DNA of 64,000 bases from Mesorhizobium sp. (lineage in GTDB: Bacteria > Pseudomonadota > Alphaproteobacteria > Rhizobiales > Rhizobiaceae). The position numbers and the translations under genes were made by a program. The notes beneath the pieces were generated by a model that had not been told where the DNA came from, ran no database searches, and saw nothing but the letters and a program-made list of their open reading frames with translations. The number at the start of each line of letters is the position of its first letter. The first letter of the stretch is position 1. The stretch is taken from positions 372,001-436,000 of the forward strand of contig SUGL01000001.1 of NCBI GenBank assembly GCA_004963905.1. The letters are read 5' to 3'. This document shows, piece after piece, positions 41,922 through 50,150 of this stretch.

Positions 41922-43802
41922 ATGGCGCCACAAGCTGTCGGCATTGCGGTTGTCACCCATTGCCGCCGGGCGTATCAGGCACGGCAGCTTCCATCCTCCC
42001 CATACCGGCGAGCCGCTCCGTTGCCTGCCAGAAACGAACCGCAAGTCTACGCCCGCCGGCTTCGGGCGGTGCTGATCAATTCGATCCCGGTGCTCGAGGC
42101 GCGCGGCATCGTCATCGTGCTGATGGCGGGTGCCGTCGGTGTGATCGCGGGCGCGCTGGTCACCGGCATGAGCGCGCTGGTGCAAGGCATGCACTTCCTG
42201 CTCTTCGACGTGCAGCCGGGAGGGCGGCTTTCGGCGATGTTTTCGCTGGCCAATCCGGTGCAGGCGATGTTTCCGGCGATCGGCGGCCTGCTGCTCGGCC
42301 TTTCGGTGATCTGGCTGAGAAGGCGAAAGTTCCGAACGCCGGTCGACCCTATCGAGGCCAATGCCCTCTATGGCGGGCGCATGTCGCTCACCGACACTTT
42401 CATCATCGTCGCCCAGACCATGATCTCAAGCGGCTTCGGCGCCTCGGTCGGGCTCGAAGCCGGCTACACGCAGATCGGTTCGGGCATCGCCTCGCGGCTG
42501 GCGCGCGCCTTTCGGCTACGCCGCAACGACGTTCGCATCCTGGTCGGCTGCGGCGCCGCCGGCGCCATCGCGGCCGCCTTCGACGCACCGCTGACCGGCG
42601 CGTTCTACGGCTTCGAACTGGTCATCGGCATCTACTCCGTCGCCAATGTGGCGCCGGTCATGACGGCGGCGATCGCCGCCTCGCTGACGGCGGAGGTGTT
42701 CGGCGGCGTGCCGTTTCCGCTGGAACTTTCCGGCCTGCCGACACTGACCGCCAGCCAGTATGTGCCGTTCCTGCTGCTCGGCCTGCTCGGCGGGGCAGCC
42801 TCGATCGCCATCATGCATCTGGTGAGCATCGTCGAACGCCTCTTCGCGCGGCTGGCGATCGATGCCTCGGTCCGGCCTTTCATCGGCGGCGTGATTGTGG
42901 GGCTACTGGGGCTGGTCACGCCGCAGGTTCTGTCCAGCGGGCATGGCGCGCTGCATCGCGAGTTCGCGATGAACTACGCGCTTCCCGTGGTGGCGAGCGT
43001 CTTCGTGATGAAACTTGCTGCCTCCGCCATCTCGCTCGGCTCCGGTTTCCGCGGCGGCCTGTTCTTCGCCTCGCTGTTCCTGGGCGCGCTGCTCGGCAAG
43101 GTCTTTGCCGGGGTCATGGCGCTTGCCACGCCGTCGACGGGCCTCGACCCGGCGGTTGCCGCCGTCGTCGGCATGACCTCGCTTGCCGTCGGCGTCGTCG
43201 GCGGTCCGCTGACCATGACCTTCCTGGCGCTGGAATCCACCCGCGACCTCACGCTCACCGGCGTGGTGCTGGCGGCTTCGATCATGTCGGCGATCCTGGT
43301 GCGCGAAACCTTCGGCTACTCCTTCTCGACCTGGCGCTTCCATCTGCGCGGCGAGACGATCCGCAGCGCCCATGACGTCGGCTGGATGCGCAGCCTCACC
43401 GTCGGCTCGATGATGCGCAAGGACGTCCGCACCATCGATGCCTCGACGACACTGGCCGAGTTCCGCAAGGATGTTCCACTCGGCTCGGGGCAACGCGTCA
43501 TCGCCGTCGAGCAGGGGCAGCATTATGTCGGCGTGCTGCTCGTTCCCGAACTGCACAGCGATCTTTCCGATGGCGAGACTCCGGTGCGGTCGCTGGCCCA
43601 ATTCAAGGATGCCGTGCTGGTGCCGTCGATGAATGTCCAGTCCGCCGCCGAGACTTTTCAGCGTGCGGGCGCAGAAGAGCTGGCGGTCGTGGAGGATTTC
43701 GACGATCGCACCGTTCTCGGCCTGCTTACCGAAAGCCATCTGATGCGGCGCTACGCCGAAGAGCTCGACAAGGCCAGGCGGGATCTCTCCGGCGAGGGGT
43801 AG
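41922..43802 (+). CDS. ClC-family chloride channel/antiporter with CBS domains
   Basis: A protein of up to 626 residues with about ten membrane segments and a C-terminal CBS pair (TVGSMMRKDVRTIDASTTLAEF and LVPSMNVQSAAETFQRAGAEELAVV). ClC motifs are altered: SVGLEAGYTQIGSG stands where GREGPxxQIG is usual, keeping the gating Glu. GFRGGLFFASLFLGALLG stands for the GxFxP block. It probably moves chloride or a related anion. The start is uncertain: 41922 is used, but TTG 42021 would remove a non-conserved 33 residues. Confidence 0.85.
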   Translation: MAPQAVGIAVVTHCRRAYQARQLPSSPYRRAAPLPARNEPQVYARRLRAVLINSIPVLEARGIVIVLMAGAVGVIAGALVTGMSALVQGMHFLLFDVQPGGRLSAMFSLANPVQAMFPAIGGLLLGLSVIWLRRRKFRTPVDPIEANALYGGRMSLTDTFIIVAQTMISSGFGASVGLEAGYTQIGSGIASRLARAFRLRRNDVRILVGCGAAGAIAAAFDAPLTGAFYGFELVIGIYSVANVAPVMTAAIAASLTAEVFGGVPFPLELSGLPTLTASQYVPFLLLGLLGGAASIAIMHLVSIVERLFARLAIDASVRPFIGGVIVGLLGLVTPQVLSSGHGALHREFAMNYALPVVASVFVMKLAASAISLGSGFRGGLFFASLFLGALLGKVFAGVMALATPSTGLDPAVAAVVGMTSLAVGVVGGPLTMTFLALESTRDLTLTGVVLAASIMSAILVRETFGYSFSTWRFHLRGETIRSAHDVGWMRSLTVGSMMRKDVRTIDASTTLAEFRKDVPLGSGQRVIAVEQGQHYVGVLLVPELHSDLSDGETPVRSLAQFKDAVLVPSMNVQSAAETFQRAGAEELAVVEDFDDRTVLGLLTESHLMRRYAEELDKARRDLSGEG

Positions 43803-43924
43803 GCCACTTTTTCCAAGCGGGCTCGCCAAGCGAGCGGAATCCTGCCTTGCTGGCGACGACGCCAGGTTTGTGGCACAGACGCGGTACAAAACCTGAGCGA
43901 CATTTCTCCCTGGAAATCACCCCC

Positions 43925-45310
43925 ATGCAAGTCAAGCGCAACGGCGACATCTCGTTCTGGTATGCTGATCTGGGCGCGGTTCCCGCGCCGCGTCCGCCCT
44001 TGCCCGGCGACATCGAAGCGGATGTCGCGATCGTCGGCGCCGGCTATACAGGGCTTTGGACCGCCTATTATCTGAAGAAGGCGAAACCCTCGCTCCGCAT
44101 CGTGCTCCTCGAACGCGAGTTCGCCGGCTTCGGCGCCTCGGGCCGCAATGGCGGCTGGCTGTCGGGTGGCTTCGGCTGGTCGCGCGAAAAGTATCTCAAG
44201 ACCTCGACCAGGCAAGGCGTGACCGCCATGCAGAAGGCGATGGCCGGCTGCGTTGACGAGGTGATCCGGGTGGCGACGGCGGAAGGCATCGACGCCGACA
44301 TCCGCCGCGTCGACAATCTGACGGTCGCCACCAATCCGGCGCAGCTCGAACGCGTGCGCGAGGAATGCGAGACAATCCGCTCCTGGGATGCCGACCCCGA
44401 TCGCATCGAACTGCTGGACGCCGCGGCGACACGCTCGCGCATCAACATCCGGAATGTCATGGGCGGCTTCGTCATCCACGGCCAGGCGCGGGTGCAGCCG
44501 GCCAAGCTGGTGCGCGGGCTTGCGAAAGCGGTCGAGCGGCTCGGCGCGCCGATCTACGAGAAGACCACCGTGACATCCATCGCCAAGGGCCGCGTGACCA
44601 CCGACCGCGGCACGGTGCGGGCCGAAACGATCATCCGCGCGACGGAAGGATTCACCGCCGGCATCCCTGGCGAAGAGCGGACCTGGCTGGCGCTCAACAG
44701 CGCGCAGATCGTCACCGAGCCGCTATCGCCGGAACTCTGGCGCGAGATCGGTTGGGAAGGGCACGAGCTGCTCGGCAATGCGGCGCATGCCTATTGCTAC
44801 GCCCAGCGCACGCGTGAGGGGCGCATCACCATGGGCGGGCGCGGCGTGCCTTACCGCTATGGATCGCGCACCGACGTCAACGGGCAGACGCAGCAGGCGA
44901 CGATCGACCAGTTGCACACGATCCTGACCACGCTCCTGCCGCAGACGGCCGGATGCCGCATCGACCACGCCTGGTGCGGTGTGCTCGGCGTGCCGCGCGA
45001 CTGGTGCACGACGGTCGGCCTCGATCCCAGGACGCGCATCGGCTGGGCGGGCGGCTATGTCGGTCTCGGCGTGTCGAGCTCCAATCTCTCGGGGCGCACG
45101 CTCGCCGACCTGATCCTCGGCCAAGACACCGAGCTGACGCGGCTGCCCTGGGTCAACCGCAAGGTGCGGCCCTGGGAGCCGGAGCCGTTCCGCTGGCTCG
45201 GCGTGCATTCGATGTATCAGCTCTACCGCATCGCCGACCAACGCGAAGCAGAGGGGCTCAATCACACTTCGAAATTGGCCGCTCTCGCCGACAGCATTAC
45301 CGGCCACTGA
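43925..45310 (+). CDS. FAD-dependent amine/amino-acid oxidase (DAO family, PuuB-like)
   Basis: A 461-residue flavoenzyme. The FAD-binding motif is VAIVGAGYTGLWTAYYL (residues about 38-55), then FGASGRNGGWLSGGF, a mark of gamma-glutamylputrescine oxidase-like DAO proteins, and the C-terminal IGWAGGYVGLGVSSSNLSGRTLADLIL in two parts (key GGYVGLGV). It probably oxidises a primary or secondary amine, giving aldehyde, ammonia and peroxide. The ATG at 43925 is taken from the start of the conserved region. A cupin gene follows 2 bp after its stop. Confidence 0.85.
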   Translation: MQVKRNGDISFWYADLGAVPAPRPPLPGDIEADVAIVGAGYTGLWTAYYLKKAKPSLRIVLLEREFAGFGASGRNGGWLSGGFGWSREKYLKTSTRQGVTAMQKAMAGCVDEVIRVATAEGIDADIRRVDNLTVATNPAQLERVREECETIRSWDADPDRIELLDAAATRSRINIRNVMGGFVIHGQARVQPAKLVRGLAKAVERLGAPIYEKTTVTSIAKGRVTTDRGTVRAETIIRATEGFTAGIPGEERTWLALNSAQIVTEPLSPELWREIGWEGHELLGNAAHAYCYAQRTREGRITMGGRGVPYRYGSRTDVNGQTQQATIDQLHTILTTLLPQTAGCRIDHAWCGVLGVPRDWCTTVGLDPRTRIGWAGGYVGLGVSSSNLSGRTLADLILGQDTELTRLPWVNRKVRPWEPEPFRWLGVHSMYQLYRIADQREAEGLNHTSKLAALADSITGH

Positions 45311-45312
45311 TT

Positions 45313-45681
45313 ATGGAGCCCAACTTGATCGACCTTTCGACTTTCCACGACCTCGCCAAGGCCGAAATCGGCGCGTTCTCGCCCAAGCCGACGTCCGTCG
45401 AAGGAGACCAAGTCGAGGCCGCGCGATCTTTCTTCCAATCGCCGGACGGATCCGTCGACATCGGCATCTGGGAATGTACGCCCGGCCGCTTCACCGCCGA
45501 CCGTTCGGGCTCGTCGGAAATCTGCCACATCATCTCCGGCCGCGCGGAAGTGAGCCGCGCCGACGGCGAGATGCGCGAGCTCGGGCCGGGCGACCTCCTC
45601 GTCCTGCCGCAGGGCTGGAAAGGCGAATGGCTGATCCATGAGACGACGCGCAAGCTCTACATGATCCAAAGCGCCGGCTGA
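45313..45681 (+). CDS. DUF861-type cupin protein
   Basis: A 122-residue small cupin (EutQ-like/DUF861): SVDIGIWECTPGRFTADR, then SEICHIISGRAEVSRADG and GPGDLLVLPQGWKGEWLIHE, the family's two motifs. It follows the FAD oxidase by 2 bp and is surely co-transcribed. Such cupin-oxidase pairs are common in polyamine or amino-acid breakdown loci. ATG 45313 or TTG 45325 could be the start. Confidence 0.82.
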   Translation: MEPNLIDLSTFHDLAKAEIGAFSPKPTSVEGDQVEAARSFFQSPDGSVDIGIWECTPGRFTADRSGSSEICHIISGRAEVSRADGEMRELGPGDLLVLPQGWKGEWLIHETTRKLYMIQSAG

Positions 45682-45692
45682 CCCCGAAAGCC

Positions 45693-47336
45693 CTAATGCT
45701 CGATCGGCCCCTTGGGTGAAACAAGCGTTGTGCCCGCCGTCGTCGGGCGCTCGATCATGCGGCGCACGCGCGGCGGGTTCTCGCCGCTGTGCAGCGCCCG
45801 GATGCGCTCGCCGACCACGGCGTCGGCATGGGTAGCGCGCCTGTTGTGGCGGATGTACTCGACCCAGGTCGGCGTGTGGTAGTGCTCGATCCAGATGCCG
45901 GGATCTTCGAGATCGCGGGCGAGCGTCCAGTTGCGGGCGCCGTCGCGGCGACGGATGCGGCCGCGCTCGGCCATGGTGGCGAGGAATTCCGGAACGTCCT
46001 CCTCGCGGATGATGTATTCGATCATGATGGCGATCGGGCCGCTGCGCGGCTTCAAATCGAGCGCCAGCATCGGTTCCTTGAACCGGTTGAGCGGATCGAG
46101 GTTGAGGGCGGTCTGCTGCGGCAGCGGCAGAATGAAGCCGATGGCGCCGCCCGCCAGCATCGCGATCGCCGCGACCATCAAGGCGGCCTCCGCGCCGTGG
46201 GCGTCGGCGACGACGCCCCAGATCCAGCTGCCCAGCGCAATGCCGCCGAACGTCGCCGTCTGGTAGATCGACAGCACGCGGCCGACCACCCAGCGCGGTG
46301 TCGACATCTGCACCGTGACGTTGAAATGCGAGAGCGCGATCACCCAGCAGGCGCCGCCGACGAGCAGGCCGGCCGACGCCTGCCAGGCATTGTGGCTGAC
46401 GGCGGCATTGAAGGCACAAAGCGCGAAACCGGCGAAGGCGGCGCGCACCATCGTCTCGCTGGACAGCAATTGCCGCAGCCGCACGCTGATCAGCGCGCCG
46501 CCGACCGCGCCGATGCCGAAGGCGCCGAGCATGACGCCGTAGGTCAGCGCGTCGCCCTTGACGACGTCGCGCGCCACCAGCGGCAGGAGCGCCAGCACCG
46601 CGCCGGCGCTGAAGCCGAAGGCAAAACCCCGAACCAGCACCTTGGCGATATTGGGCGACATGGCGACGTAGCGCAGGCCGGCACCCATCGCCGCGCCGAG
46701 CGCCTCGCGCGGCAGGGTCGGCGCCGGCACTTCCGGCCTCCAGCGGAACAGTACGACGATCAGGCCGATATAGCTGACGGCGTTGGCGGCGAAGGCCGCC
46801 GCCGCGCCCGCGGCGGCGACGATGATGCCGCCGATCGCAGGGCCAACGCTGCGTGTGATGTTGAAGCCCATCGAGTTGAGCGCGACCGCCGCCGGCACTT
46901 TGGCGCGCGGCACCATGTCGCCGACCGAGGCCTGCCATGACGGGCTGTTCAGCGCCGTTCCGCTGTCGATCAGGAAGGTGAAGACAAGCAGCGTCCACGG
47001 CGTCATCCAGCCGAACCAGGTGAACACCGTGAGCAGCGCCGAGGCGACCAGCATGAAGGTCTGCGCCACCAGCATGACCTTGCGGCGGTTGAAGCTGTCG
47101 GCGATGGCGCCGGCAATGAGCGCGAACAGCATGATCGGCAAGGTGGTCGAGGCCTGGACCAGCGCCACCTGGTATGAAGAGGTGGCGATCGTCGTCATCA
47201 TCCAGGCGGCGCCGACGCCCTGGATCAGGCCGCCGAAATTCGACACCAGGCTTGCCGACCAGACGGCACGGAAGATGCCGTGCCGGAACGGCGCCAGCGC
47301 CGAAACGCGTTCGCTTTCCGGCTCGTCGTCGATCAT
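45693..47336 (-). CDS. MFS transporter (MFS_3, EntS-like) with C-terminal monooxygenase-like domain
   Basis: A 547-residue exporter of the MFS_3 group. It has twelve hydrophobic segments, with RAVWSASLVSNFGGLIQGVG at the N-terminus and the loop ADSFNRRKVMLVAQ between helices 2 and 3. The last 150 residues (about 400-547) form a soluble domain (IAIMIEYIIREEDVPEFLATM; GIWIEHYHTPTWVEYIRH) with the ABM-like pattern found in this family. The substrate is unknown. ATG 47336 is used. It lies convergent to the cupin gene and downstream of fliQ on the same strand. Confidence 0.85.
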   Translation of the reverse strand: MIDDEPESERVSALAPFRHGIFRAVWSASLVSNFGGLIQGVGAAWMMTTIATSSYQVALVQASTTLPIMLFALIAGAIADSFNRRKVMLVAQTFMLVASALLTVFTWFGWMTPWTLLVFTFLIDSGTALNSPSWQASVGDMVPRAKVPAAVALNSMGFNITRSVGPAIGGIIVAAAGAAAAFAANAVSYIGLIVVLFRWRPEVPAPTLPREALGAAMGAGLRYVAMSPNIAKVLVRGFAFGFSAGAVLALLPLVARDVVKGDALTYGVMLGAFGIGAVGGALISVRLRQLLSSETMVRAAFAGFALCAFNAAVSHNAWQASAGLLVGGACWVIALSHFNVTVQMSTPRWVVGRVLSIYQTATFGGIALGSWIWGVVADAHGAEAALMVAAIAMLAGGAIGFILPLPQQTALNLDPLNRFKEPMLALDLKPRSGPIAIMIEYIIREEDVPEFLATMAERGRIRRRDGARNWTLARDLEDPGIWIEHYHTPTWVEYIRHNRRATHADAVVGERIRALHSGENPPRVRRMIERPTTAGTTLVSPKGPIEH

Positions 47337-47589
47337 GATCGCTGTCCCGCCTTCATCTAACGTGTTGCATTTCGCCGCGCGCCAGGACCGCGCCGACGAC
47401 TCGCCAAAGGATCGCGGTCCAACAACAGTAAGGCAAAGGCGAAAATGCGTCGGCGAAGCTTTAAGCCAAGCATCTTGCCGGTCTGGACCAAACTTTGGCT
47501 CAGGCGTGTTTATCTTCAGGTGACGCCGGCCTGCAAATGGTCGTCAGACGAGCAACAGGGCCGGCGGCGTCCACGTGGCAGGGCGCCCA

Positions 47590-47856
47590 TCAGAATCCGT
47601 GCTCGATGCGTTCGAAGATGACGTTGGTGAAGGCCGAGATCTGGCTGCCGATGAACGGGCCGGTAAGCGCCACCACCAGCATGATGGCGACAATCTTGGG
47701 CACGAAGGTGAGCGTGATTTCCTGGATCTGTGTCAGCGCCTGGATCAGCGCGATACCGATGCCGACCGCCATCGCCACCAGCACCACGGGGGCGGAGGCG
47801 GTGAGCACGGTCCACACCGCGTATTGGACGATATCGAGGGCGTCGGCCTCGTTCAT
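47590..47856 (-). CDS. fliQ: flagellar export gate protein FliQ
   Basis: An 88-residue protein with two membrane helices (AVWTVLTASAPVVLVAMAVG and IVAIMLVVALTGPFIGSQI) and the family motif ALIQALTQIQEITLTFVPK between them. FliQ forms part of the FliPQR export gate. It begins 19 bp after flgD. The gene that would normally follow, flhA, lies 7.6 kb further on. Confidence 0.95.
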   Translation of the reverse strand: MNEADALDIVQYAVWTVLTASAPVVLVAMAVGIGIALIQALTQIQEITLTFVPKIVAIMLVVALTGPFIGSQISAFTNVIFERIEHGF

Positions 47857-47875
47857 GGCAACCTTACAGAACCGG

Positions 47876-48283
47876 CTAGGCGGCCGGCTTGATCGAGACG
47901 CCCGCGCCGACGGGGACTTCGGTGCCGTCCTGCAGCACCGCGATCAGGCCGCTGCTGGCGAGCTTCACCGACGCCACGGTTCCGGTGGTCTTGCCGTCGG
48001 CGGATGTGATCGAGCGGCCGATCAGCGCGTCGGCCTGCGACAGCGCCGAGGACTGCATGATCTGGTCGAGCTTGCTGTTGGTCTGCACCGACTGCTCGAC
48101 CTGCGAGAAGGTCGCGAGCTGCGCGACGTATTGCGTCGAATCCATCGGCTTGGTCGGATCCTGGTTCTTCATCTCGGCGATCAGAAGCTTCAGGAACGAC
48201 TGGTAATCGACGGCGGTCTTCGATGTCTGCTGGCTGGCCTGATTGGCGCCAACGGGGATCGTCGTTGTCATATCCACGGCCAT
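47876..48283 (-). CDS. flgD: hook-capping protein FlgD (short rhizobial type)
   Basis: A 135-residue FlgD. The conserved N-terminal part is visible (VDYQSFLKLLIAEMKNQDPTKP, then DSTQYVAQLATFSQVEQSVQTN) with a short C-terminal beta region ending PVGAGVSIKPA. It is much shorter than enteric FlgD, as in other rhizobia. It caps the growing hook. GGGAG lies before the ATG at 48283, which follows the flbT stop by 1 bp. Confidence 0.9.
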   Translation of the reverse strand: MAVDMTTTIPVGANQASQQTSKTAVDYQSFLKLLIAEMKNQDPTKPMDSTQYVAQLATFSQVEQSVQTNSKLDQIMQSSALSQADALIGRSITSADGKTTGTVASVKLASSGLIAVLQDGTEVPVGAGVSIKPAA

Positions 48284-48284
48284 C

Positions 48285-48722
48285 TTATGCTCCCACAGCC
48301 AGCGCGCGTGGCGCTTCCGGAATGTCGTCATTGCCGCCAAGCGCCTGGCGCTCGAGCGGGTAGAGCGCGCGGATCGCCTTCAGCGCATCGTAGATGTGAT
48401 CCTCGCCGACCATGCGGTCGATCTGCTTCAGCGCGTTGCAGATGTCCTGGTTGTCGAAGCTTGCAATCAACATCGGCAGCGAGCGGCGGAACATGTCGCG
48501 CGCCTCGGAGGCGCCCAACGGATTGATCAGCATGATCTGCACGATGAAGTAGAGCTGCCTTAGCGGCGTCGAGGCCTGCTCGGCCTGAATGACATGGCTT
48601 TCCAGAAGGAACTGGACGTCGTTCATCAGCTCGATCGTGACCTTGCGGTCGACGCGGATGACGGCGCCGTTGATGTAGATCTTCTCGTTCGGCTTCAGCG
48701 AGATCTTCAGCGTGTTGGTCAT
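48285..48722 (-). CDS. flbT: flagellin-synthesis repressor FlbT
   Basis: A 145-residue FlbT. Conserved parts are ISLKPNEKIYINGAVIRVDRK, FLLESHVIQAEQASTPLRQLYFIVQ and DNQDICNALKQIDRMVGEDHIYDALKAIR (longer than quoted here in one run; key motif LYFIVQIML). In Caulobacter FlbT acts on flagellin mRNA stability through its 5' leader; rhizobia may differ. Its ATG overlaps the flaF stop by 4 bp. Confidence 0.93.
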   Translation of the reverse strand: MTNTLKISLKPNEKIYINGAVIRVDRKVTIELMNDVQFLLESHVIQAEQASTPLRQLYFIVQIMLINPLGASEARDMFRRSLPMLIASFDNQDICNALKQIDRMVGEDHIYDALKAIRALYPLERQALGGNDDIPEAPRALAVGA

Positions 48723-49066
48723 TGGATGCCGTCTCTGATGATCTGGGAGACCTCGATCAATCCTTCGAAATTATTGGCGCGGCCCTGCCGGATGTCCTCC
48801 GTTTCGCGCAGCAGCCACAGGCCGATCGAGATCAGGTTGGCACGCAGTTCCTTGGGCAGCGCATTGTCGCTGGAGCCGAGGTCCTCGACGAAGGTGGTCC
48901 AGATGCGGTTGGTGAAGTGCAGCGCCTCGACCGCTTCCATCGACTCCGGCCCGACGGCGGCCGCCGCGGACAGCATGTCGATCGAACGGGTGAGCAGCTG
49001 CCGCTCCCGATCCTTGGCGTCGGCGACGGAGTCGGTCTGGATGTCGGCGTAGGAGAATTGATACAT
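48719..49066 (-). CDS. flaF: flagellar biosynthesis regulator FlaF
   Basis: A 115-residue FlaF: it opens MYQFSYADIQ, has a helix AKDRERQLLTRSIDMLSAA, the motif NRIWTTFVEDLGSSDNALPK and ISIGLWLLRETEDIRQG. FlaF is needed for flagellin production or secretion in Caulobacter and rhizobia and acts opposite to FlbT. It overlaps flbT by 4 bp (ATGA) and follows flgL by 31 bp. Confidence 0.93.
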   Translation of the reverse strand: MYQFSYADIQTDSVADAKDRERQLLTRSIDMLSAAAAVGPESMEAVEALHFTNRIWTTFVEDLGSSDNALPKELRANLISIGLWLLRETEDIRQGRANNFEGLIEVSQIIRDGIQ

Positions 49067-49097
49067 CGTCGAAGCTCTGCCGTTCCGGTTTATGTGT

Positions 49098-50147
49098 TCA
49101 GGTGAGATAGTTCAGCAGGCTGAGCTGCTGCAGGCGCGCGGTCAAGGCGAAGGACGTTTCGATATGCTGGGTCAGATCGGCCACTCGGGTGGCGGCCTCC
49201 GCAGGGTCGACACCCTCGAGGTCGACGATGTGCTTCTCGAAGAGATCGACCTGGGTCTTCATGCGATCGCTGGCATCGGACACGCGCTTCTGGGCAAGGC
49301 CGACCTCGGAGCGGACCTGGACGAGGCCGCCGATGGCTTCGCCGACCAGCCCCTGCGCACGGCTGACGACCGCGTTCTGGGCAGCTTCGCTGATGCCGCC
49401 GGTCATCAGGCTGCTGACCATGGCGGCCGCCATGGCGAGCTTGCGGATGCCCTGTTCGTTGGCGCTGACCGAGGTCTGCGTGGTCTCGTTCAGCGAAATG
49501 CGGCTGGTGATCTGGTCGTCGGTGGCGCTCGACCAGTTGGCCTGCCAGCCGGAACCCAGGAATTGCGGCTCGACTTGCGTGGTGATGAAGTCGTCCATCT
49601 GCGCGGCGGTGATGTTGGCTGCCGCCGGGGCTGTCTGGGCAAAGCCGAAATAGCTGGTGAAGGCGGCATCGAACGCTGCCTTGGCGGGCGAGCCGGCGGC
49701 GCTGAAATCGTCGATCGGCTTGACGTCGGTGTTGGTGCCGGCAAACAGATATTCGCCGTTGACGCTGGTGTTGAGAATGCCCGTCATCTGCTGCAGCGCG
49801 GAGGTGCCCGCAGTCCGCAGGACGCTGGTCGAGGAGTCGCCCGACACGCCCGTAGTCAGCGCGGACAGGAAGTTCTGCGCGACATCGGAGAGCTGGCCGA
49901 GCGAATCCTGGGTCGATGTCAGCCGGGCGCCGACCAGCGCGTTGGAATCGACGATACCGTTCAGCCGGTCGAGGTCGCGCTGGAAGGTGACGGCCTGGGT
50001 CGTGCGGCCGCCAAGCGCCAGACCGACATCCGAGACCTGGCCCGTCTGGGATTCCTTCGTCGCTTTGACGAGGTCGGCCTGCATGCGCATCTGCTGATAG
50101 CGCAGGGCGTTGGAGATCGCGGCTGAGGAAACGGCCGTGGCTTTCAT
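49098..50147 (-). CDS. flgL: flagellar hook-filament junction protein FlgL
   Basis: A 349-residue FlgL. The N-terminal helical D0/D1 region (NALRYQQMRMQADLVKATKES) and the C-terminal helical part (VRSEVGLAQKRVSDASDRMK, LQQLSLLNYLT) are as in the family; the variable middle part includes GEYLFAGTNTDVKPIDDF. It joins FlgK to the filament. Its ATG is 3 bp after the flgK stop. Confidence 0.92.
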   Translation of the reverse strand: MKATAVSSAAISNALRYQQMRMQADLVKATKESQTGQVSDVGLALGGRTTQAVTFQRDLDRLNGIVDSNALVGARLTSTQDSLGQLSDVAQNFLSALTTGVSGDSSTSVLRTAGTSALQQMTGILNTSVNGEYLFAGTNTDVKPIDDFSAAGSPAKAAFDAAFTSYFGFAQTAPAAANITAAQMDDFITTQVEPQFLGSGWQANWSSATDDQITSRISLNETTQTSVSANEQGIRKLAMAAAMVSSLMTGGISEAAQNAVVSRAQGLVGEAIGGLVQVRSEVGLAQKRVSDASDRMKTQVDLFEKHIVDLEGVDPAEAATRVADLTQHIETSFALTARLQQLSLLNYLT

Positions 50148-50150
50148 GGA

